From Micromonospora vinacea (lineage in GTDB: Bacteria; Actinomycetota; Actinomycetes; Mycobacteriales; Micromonosporaceae), in NCBI RefSeq assembly GCF_015751785.1, contig NZ_JADOTY010000001.1:124001-188000 (forward strand): a stretch of 64,000 nucleotides of DNA. The letters are read 5' to 3'. Shown here in pieces: positions 61,464 through 64,000 of the stretch. Every line of letters starts with the position of its first letter. Within the stretch, counting starts at the first letter, position 1. Below the pieces are notes generated by a model, which searched no databases, was not told where the DNA came from, and saw nothing but the letters and a program-made list of their open reading frames with translations. The position numbers were made by a program, and so were the translations under genes.

Positions 61464-62873
61464 TCAGTCGGCGGCGACCGGCTGACGGGCCGCCCGAGCC
61501 GACCGTACCAACCGGATGACCAGCACGATCACCAACAGCGTCATCAGCGGCGCCCCGATCGTCTTGGTGTACCGGGGCAGCCCGGTGCCGTCGGGTAGCA
61601 CCAGGAACGACGCGACCAGGGCGACAACTGTGAACCATCTGGTCCGTTGGGCGGTGGCGGCCAGCACGAACAGCGGCCAGGTCCAGTACCAGGGGTGCAC
61701 GACGGGGGCGAGCGCGACGGTGAGGGCGAGCGCGAGGCCGGCGTAGTACAGCGGGTCGCGGGTGCGGGCCCGCCACCAGAGCCAGACGAGCAGTACGGCC
61801 AGGAGGACCACGGCGATCCCGCGGGTGACCGGCAGCGCGTCGATGTGGCCGCCGAACAGCGCCGCGACGTACCCGACGGTCTGTCCGACGGCGGTCGGCG
61901 GTGACGTCCAGGCGATGGCGGCGCCACCCTGGGACAGCCCGCCGATCCAGCCGAAGTCCAGTCCGCCGGCGACTGTCACGCCGACCACGCTGGCGACAGT
62001 GCCGCCGACCACCCAGCTGCCGTCGCGGATCAGCGTGCGGATCCGGTACGGCCCGGCGGTGGCGGCCAGTGCGGCGAACGGCACCACCACCACGGCGGTC
62101 ACCTTGATCGCCACCGCGACTCCGAGGAGCAGGCCGCCGACCAGCAGCATTCCGCGCCGGCCCGGGTGCGCGGCCACCACGGCCAGCCCACCGACCAGCG
62201 CGGCGAGCATCAGCACGTCGTTGTGGGGGCCACCGATCAGGTGCGCGGCGACCAGCGGGGAACCCAGTGCCAGCCACACCGCCCGCTTCGCCGGCACACC
62301 GGCCCGGCGGGCCAGCGCCGGCAGGGCCCACGCGGTGAGGGCCACGCCGACCAGCGACAGCGCACGGAAGAGCACGATGCTGGCGGTCAGCGAACCGGTG
62401 GCCTTCACCACGGCGCCCGCGATGAGGACGAACAGCGGCCCGTACGGCGCCGGCGTGTCGCGCCAGATGACCGAGACCGTGTCCAGCCAGGGGCAGGGCA
62501 GCGCGGAGACGCCCTGTTCGTACGGGCTGATGCCGCCGACGAAGCTGGCGCCCTGGCAGGCGTACGCGTACACGTCCCGGCTGCCGAAGGGCGGTGCGAT
62601 CAGCAGCGGCAGTAGCCAGAGCCCGATGGTGGCCAGGGCCCACCGTGTCGAGGGCCCCCCGTCGCGCAGCGCCCACCAGGCGTACGCCATCAGGCCGGTG
62701 CCGACCACCCAGGCGGTGAGGATCAGCGGGCCGTTGGGCCCCTGCCAGATGCTGACCGGGGTGCTGCGCAGGGGGCCGCTGGGGAACGCGCCGCCGAGGA
62801 AAGCGGAGAGCGCGAGCAGCATCGAGCCGGCCAGGCCGGTCCAGCGCGCGAGGTGGGAAGGCACGCCGGACAT
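61464..62873 (-). CDS. MptB-like polyprenyl-phosphomannose-dependent alpha-mannosyltransferase (2)
   Basis: A 469-residue tandem paralogue of the gene at 59917-61449 with the same order of motifs: PPFGSRDVYAYACQGA, IWRDTPAPYGPLF, GGPHNDVLML and VVHPWYWTWPLFVL. In mycobacteria MptB and MptA act in successive stages of lipomannan core elongation, so two copies in a row suggest a similar division of labour (inference). The start is ATG at 62873. The truncated membrane protein upstream ends 45 nt before this start, so the three may form one operon. Confidence 0.87.
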   Translation of the reverse strand: MSGVPSHLARWTGLAGSMLLALSAFLGGAFPSGPLRSTPVSIWQGPNGPLILTAWVVGTGLMAYAWWALRDGGPSTRWALATIGLWLLPLLIAPPFGSRDVYAYACQGASFVGGISPYEQGVSALPCPWLDTVSVIWRDTPAPYGPLFVLIAGAVVKATGSLTASIVLFRALSLVGVALTAWALPALARRAGVPAKRAVWLALGSPLVAAHLIGGPHNDVLMLAALVGGLAVVAAHPGRRGMLLVGGLLLGVAVAIKVTAVVVVPFAALAATAGPYRIRTLIRDGSWVVGGTVASVVGVTVAGGLDFGWIGGLSQGGAAIAWTSPPTAVGQTVGYVAALFGGHIDALPVTRGIAVVLLAVLLVWLWWRARTRDPLYYAGLALALTVALAPVVHPWYWTWPLFVLAATAQRTRWFTVVALVASFLVLPDGTGLPRYTKTIGAPLMTLLVIVLVIRLVRSARAARQPVAAD

Positions 62874-62918
62874 GCTGCCAGCATCACGGCGGGGTGCCGA
62901 CGGCAGGCACCCGGACGG

Positions 62919-64000
62919 TCAGCAGTGGCGCGCCGGCGCCAGCCCGCTGGAGACCGTGTAGTCGCCGGCGGCGCGGACCCGCACCTCGGTCCACCCGTCC
63001 GCGCCCGGTCGCAGGCAGCCGTCCGGGCCGTCCAACGTGAGCCAGCGCGACCAGCGCACCCGGACCGGGACGTCCCCGGGCGTGGCGGTCATCCGAACCG
63101 CGCCGCGGTCGGCGGTGACGAGTCGACCCGGTGCACCGACGAGCGGGGTCGGATCGACCACTGCGTACATCCGCCAGGTCGGGTCACTCCAGACCTCCCG
63201 CAGGTACGGCAGGCCGGCGCGGATCAGCGCGGCCTCCTCGCGGCCCCACCGGTCGGCGGGTGCGTCGGGGGCGAGCACCACGTAGCTCACCGCCTCGTGC
63301 CGTAGCCACTGCTCGTACGTCTGGGCGTTCAGGTTGCCGTCGTAGAACAGCGCGTTGCGGTCGCTGTCGACCTGGCGTTCCCAGCCCCGGGCCAGTGGCA
63401 CTGTCGGCGGCAGGTACGCGGACTCCCAGTGGTCGCGCAGCGGCACCACCTCGACCCGCCCGGCCGGTTGCCGCCTGTCGAGTTCGGCGACGAGCGGTTG
63501 GTAGAAGCTTTCGGCGCTCTCCGGGGCGCCGGCCCTTGTCACGTCGCTCACCATCACCGGGGACTGCCACCACACGGTCGCGGCGAGCAGCGCGGCCAGC
63601 CACTGCCCGGGCAACGCGGCGTACCCGGCCAGCACGGGCAGGGCGAACAGCATCGGCAGTCGTAGCGCGTTGGAACCGATCGGGCTGGGCAGGTAGTACG
63701 CCCCGATCAGGAGCAGCACGGTGAGCGCCGCGCCGACGCGCAGCACCCGGCGGCGACGCGGCAGCACGACCGCCACCAGCACCGCGAGCGCGACGTTGAT
63801 GCGCATCGACTCGGCCGAGTACGGCTGGGTGCCGCCGTTGCCGAAGACGAACGCGATCGGGGCGAGCGTGACGGCGGGCGCCACGGCCAGGACGAACCCC
63901 TCGGCCAGTGGTCGCTCGGCTCGCCAGCCTCCGGGCAGTGGGCGGCCCGGCCCGTCGCCGGTCCGCAGGGCGCCCAGCAGCAGCGCCGCGCCGGCCAGCC
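62919..64000 (-). CDS. Polytopic membrane protein, probable glycosyltransferase-like (5' end outside window)
   Basis: At least 360 residues, open to the window edge, so the start is missing. The visible part has hydrophobic helices (LAGAALLLGAL, VAPAVTLAPIAFVFG, VALAVLVAVVLP, VGAALTVLLLIGAYYL) followed by a soluble C-terminal domain of about 230 residues with FYQPLVAELDRRQPAGRVEVVP and WGREEAALIRAGLPYLREVW. The layout is close to other actinobacterial membrane proteins with an extracytoplasmic C-terminal domain that accompany GT-C enzymes. Its position in front of the two MptB-like genes on the same strand suggests a shared role in cell-surface glycan assembly. Confidence 0.7.
   Translation of the reverse strand, partial: LAGAALLLGALRTGDGPGRPLPGGWRAERPLAEGFVLAVAPAVTLAPIAFVFGNGGTQPYSAESMRINVALAVLVAVVLPRRRRVLRVGAALTVLLLIGAYYLPSPIGSNALRLPMLFALPVLAGYAALPGQWLAALLAATVWWQSPVMVSDVTRAGAPESAESFYQPLVAELDRRQPAGRVEVVPLRDHWESAYLPPTVPLARGWERQVDSDRNALFYDGNLNAQTYEQWLRHEAVSYVVLAPDAPADRWGREEAALIRAGLPYLREVWSDPTWRMYAVVDPTPLVGAPGRLVTADRGAVRMTATPGDVPVRVRWSRWLTLDGPDGCLRPGADGWTEVRVRAAGDYTVSSGLAPARHC

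Overview
This is a high-GC (roughly 70-75 %) actinobacterial chromosome segment, most likely Micromonospora or a close relative in Micromonosporaceae. The evidence is codon bias, frequent GTG starts, the gene order, and short palindromic intergenic repeats. There is no prophage, transposase, plasmid function, CRISPR array, tRNA or rRNA gene. Most of the window is core-genome housekeeping. Its order recalls the Mycobacterium tuberculosis block from trpD/ctaE/qcrC through ctaC, adoK, cobT/cobS, gcvT, pepB, dlaT, lipB and lipA to glnA1 (recalled from memory, not searched), with lineage-specific genes inserted.

Layout. 1-6.2 kb: respiratory bcc-aa3 genes (qcrC, cut by the window edge; ctaE, ctaF, ctaC on the minus strand), with a caa3-type CtaG assembly protein, a degenerate receiver protein and trpD on the plus strand. 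6.4-11 kb: a 59-bp triple repeat leading into a cysteine desulfurase and TusA-like pair, then adoK, erpA and a glycerate kinase. 11-15.2 kb: nadA, a MurA paralogue, a DUF3043 membrane protein and an XRE-cupin regulator. 15.4-20.3 kb: a 1,567-residue Pro/Arg-rich TPR and WG-repeat protein coupled by ATGA overlap to a 47-codon ORF. 20.3-28.5 kb: an aldo/keto reductase, an M50 protease with a small partner protein, a PknB-like kinase, a CobU-CobT fusion overlapping cobS, and a protein of unknown function. 28.6-35.3 kb: gcvT, pepA, lpdA and a two-lipoyl-domain E2. 35.4-47.6 kb: accessory genes (SDR, LtrA, hemerythrin, MerR/AKR pair with operator, NmrA-like SDR, TIGR01777 epimerase, luciferase-like oxidoreductase, secreted PHB depolymerase-like esterase, GT-C-like membrane protein, anchored beta-propeller). 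47.6-57 kb: lipB, a T-box-controlled archaeal-type aspS2, lipA, a GT-C-like protein, a large LuxR ATPase, a 56-aa protein and DUF4191. 57-64 kb: RDD protein, glnA with a GlnR-type box, a repeat-rich gap, two tandem MptB-like mannosyltransferases and a truncated membrane protein.

How the genes work together. Lipoylation is concentrated here: LipB and LipA make the cofactor, which is used by the E2 and by the glycine cleavage system that includes GcvT, and is reoxidised by LpdA. Respiration (qcr/cta), Fe-S and sulfur transfer (desulfurase, TusA-like, ErpA, with the Fe-S enzymes NadA and LipA as possible clients), cobalamin lower-loop assembly (CobU-CobT, CobS) and nitrogen assimilation (GlnA) make up the rest of the core. 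Ten genes carry a TANNNT box 6-7 nt before the start codon, which suggests leaderless transcription. Convergent gene pairs end in strong bidirectional hairpins.

Most notable: the T-box leader in front of aspS2; the 59-bp tandem repeat whose copies each encode a 20-codon ORF chained by ATGA/GTGA overlaps; the giant WG-repeat protein with its coupled upstream ORF; and at least three families of dispersed palindromes, one of which supplies a stop codon.
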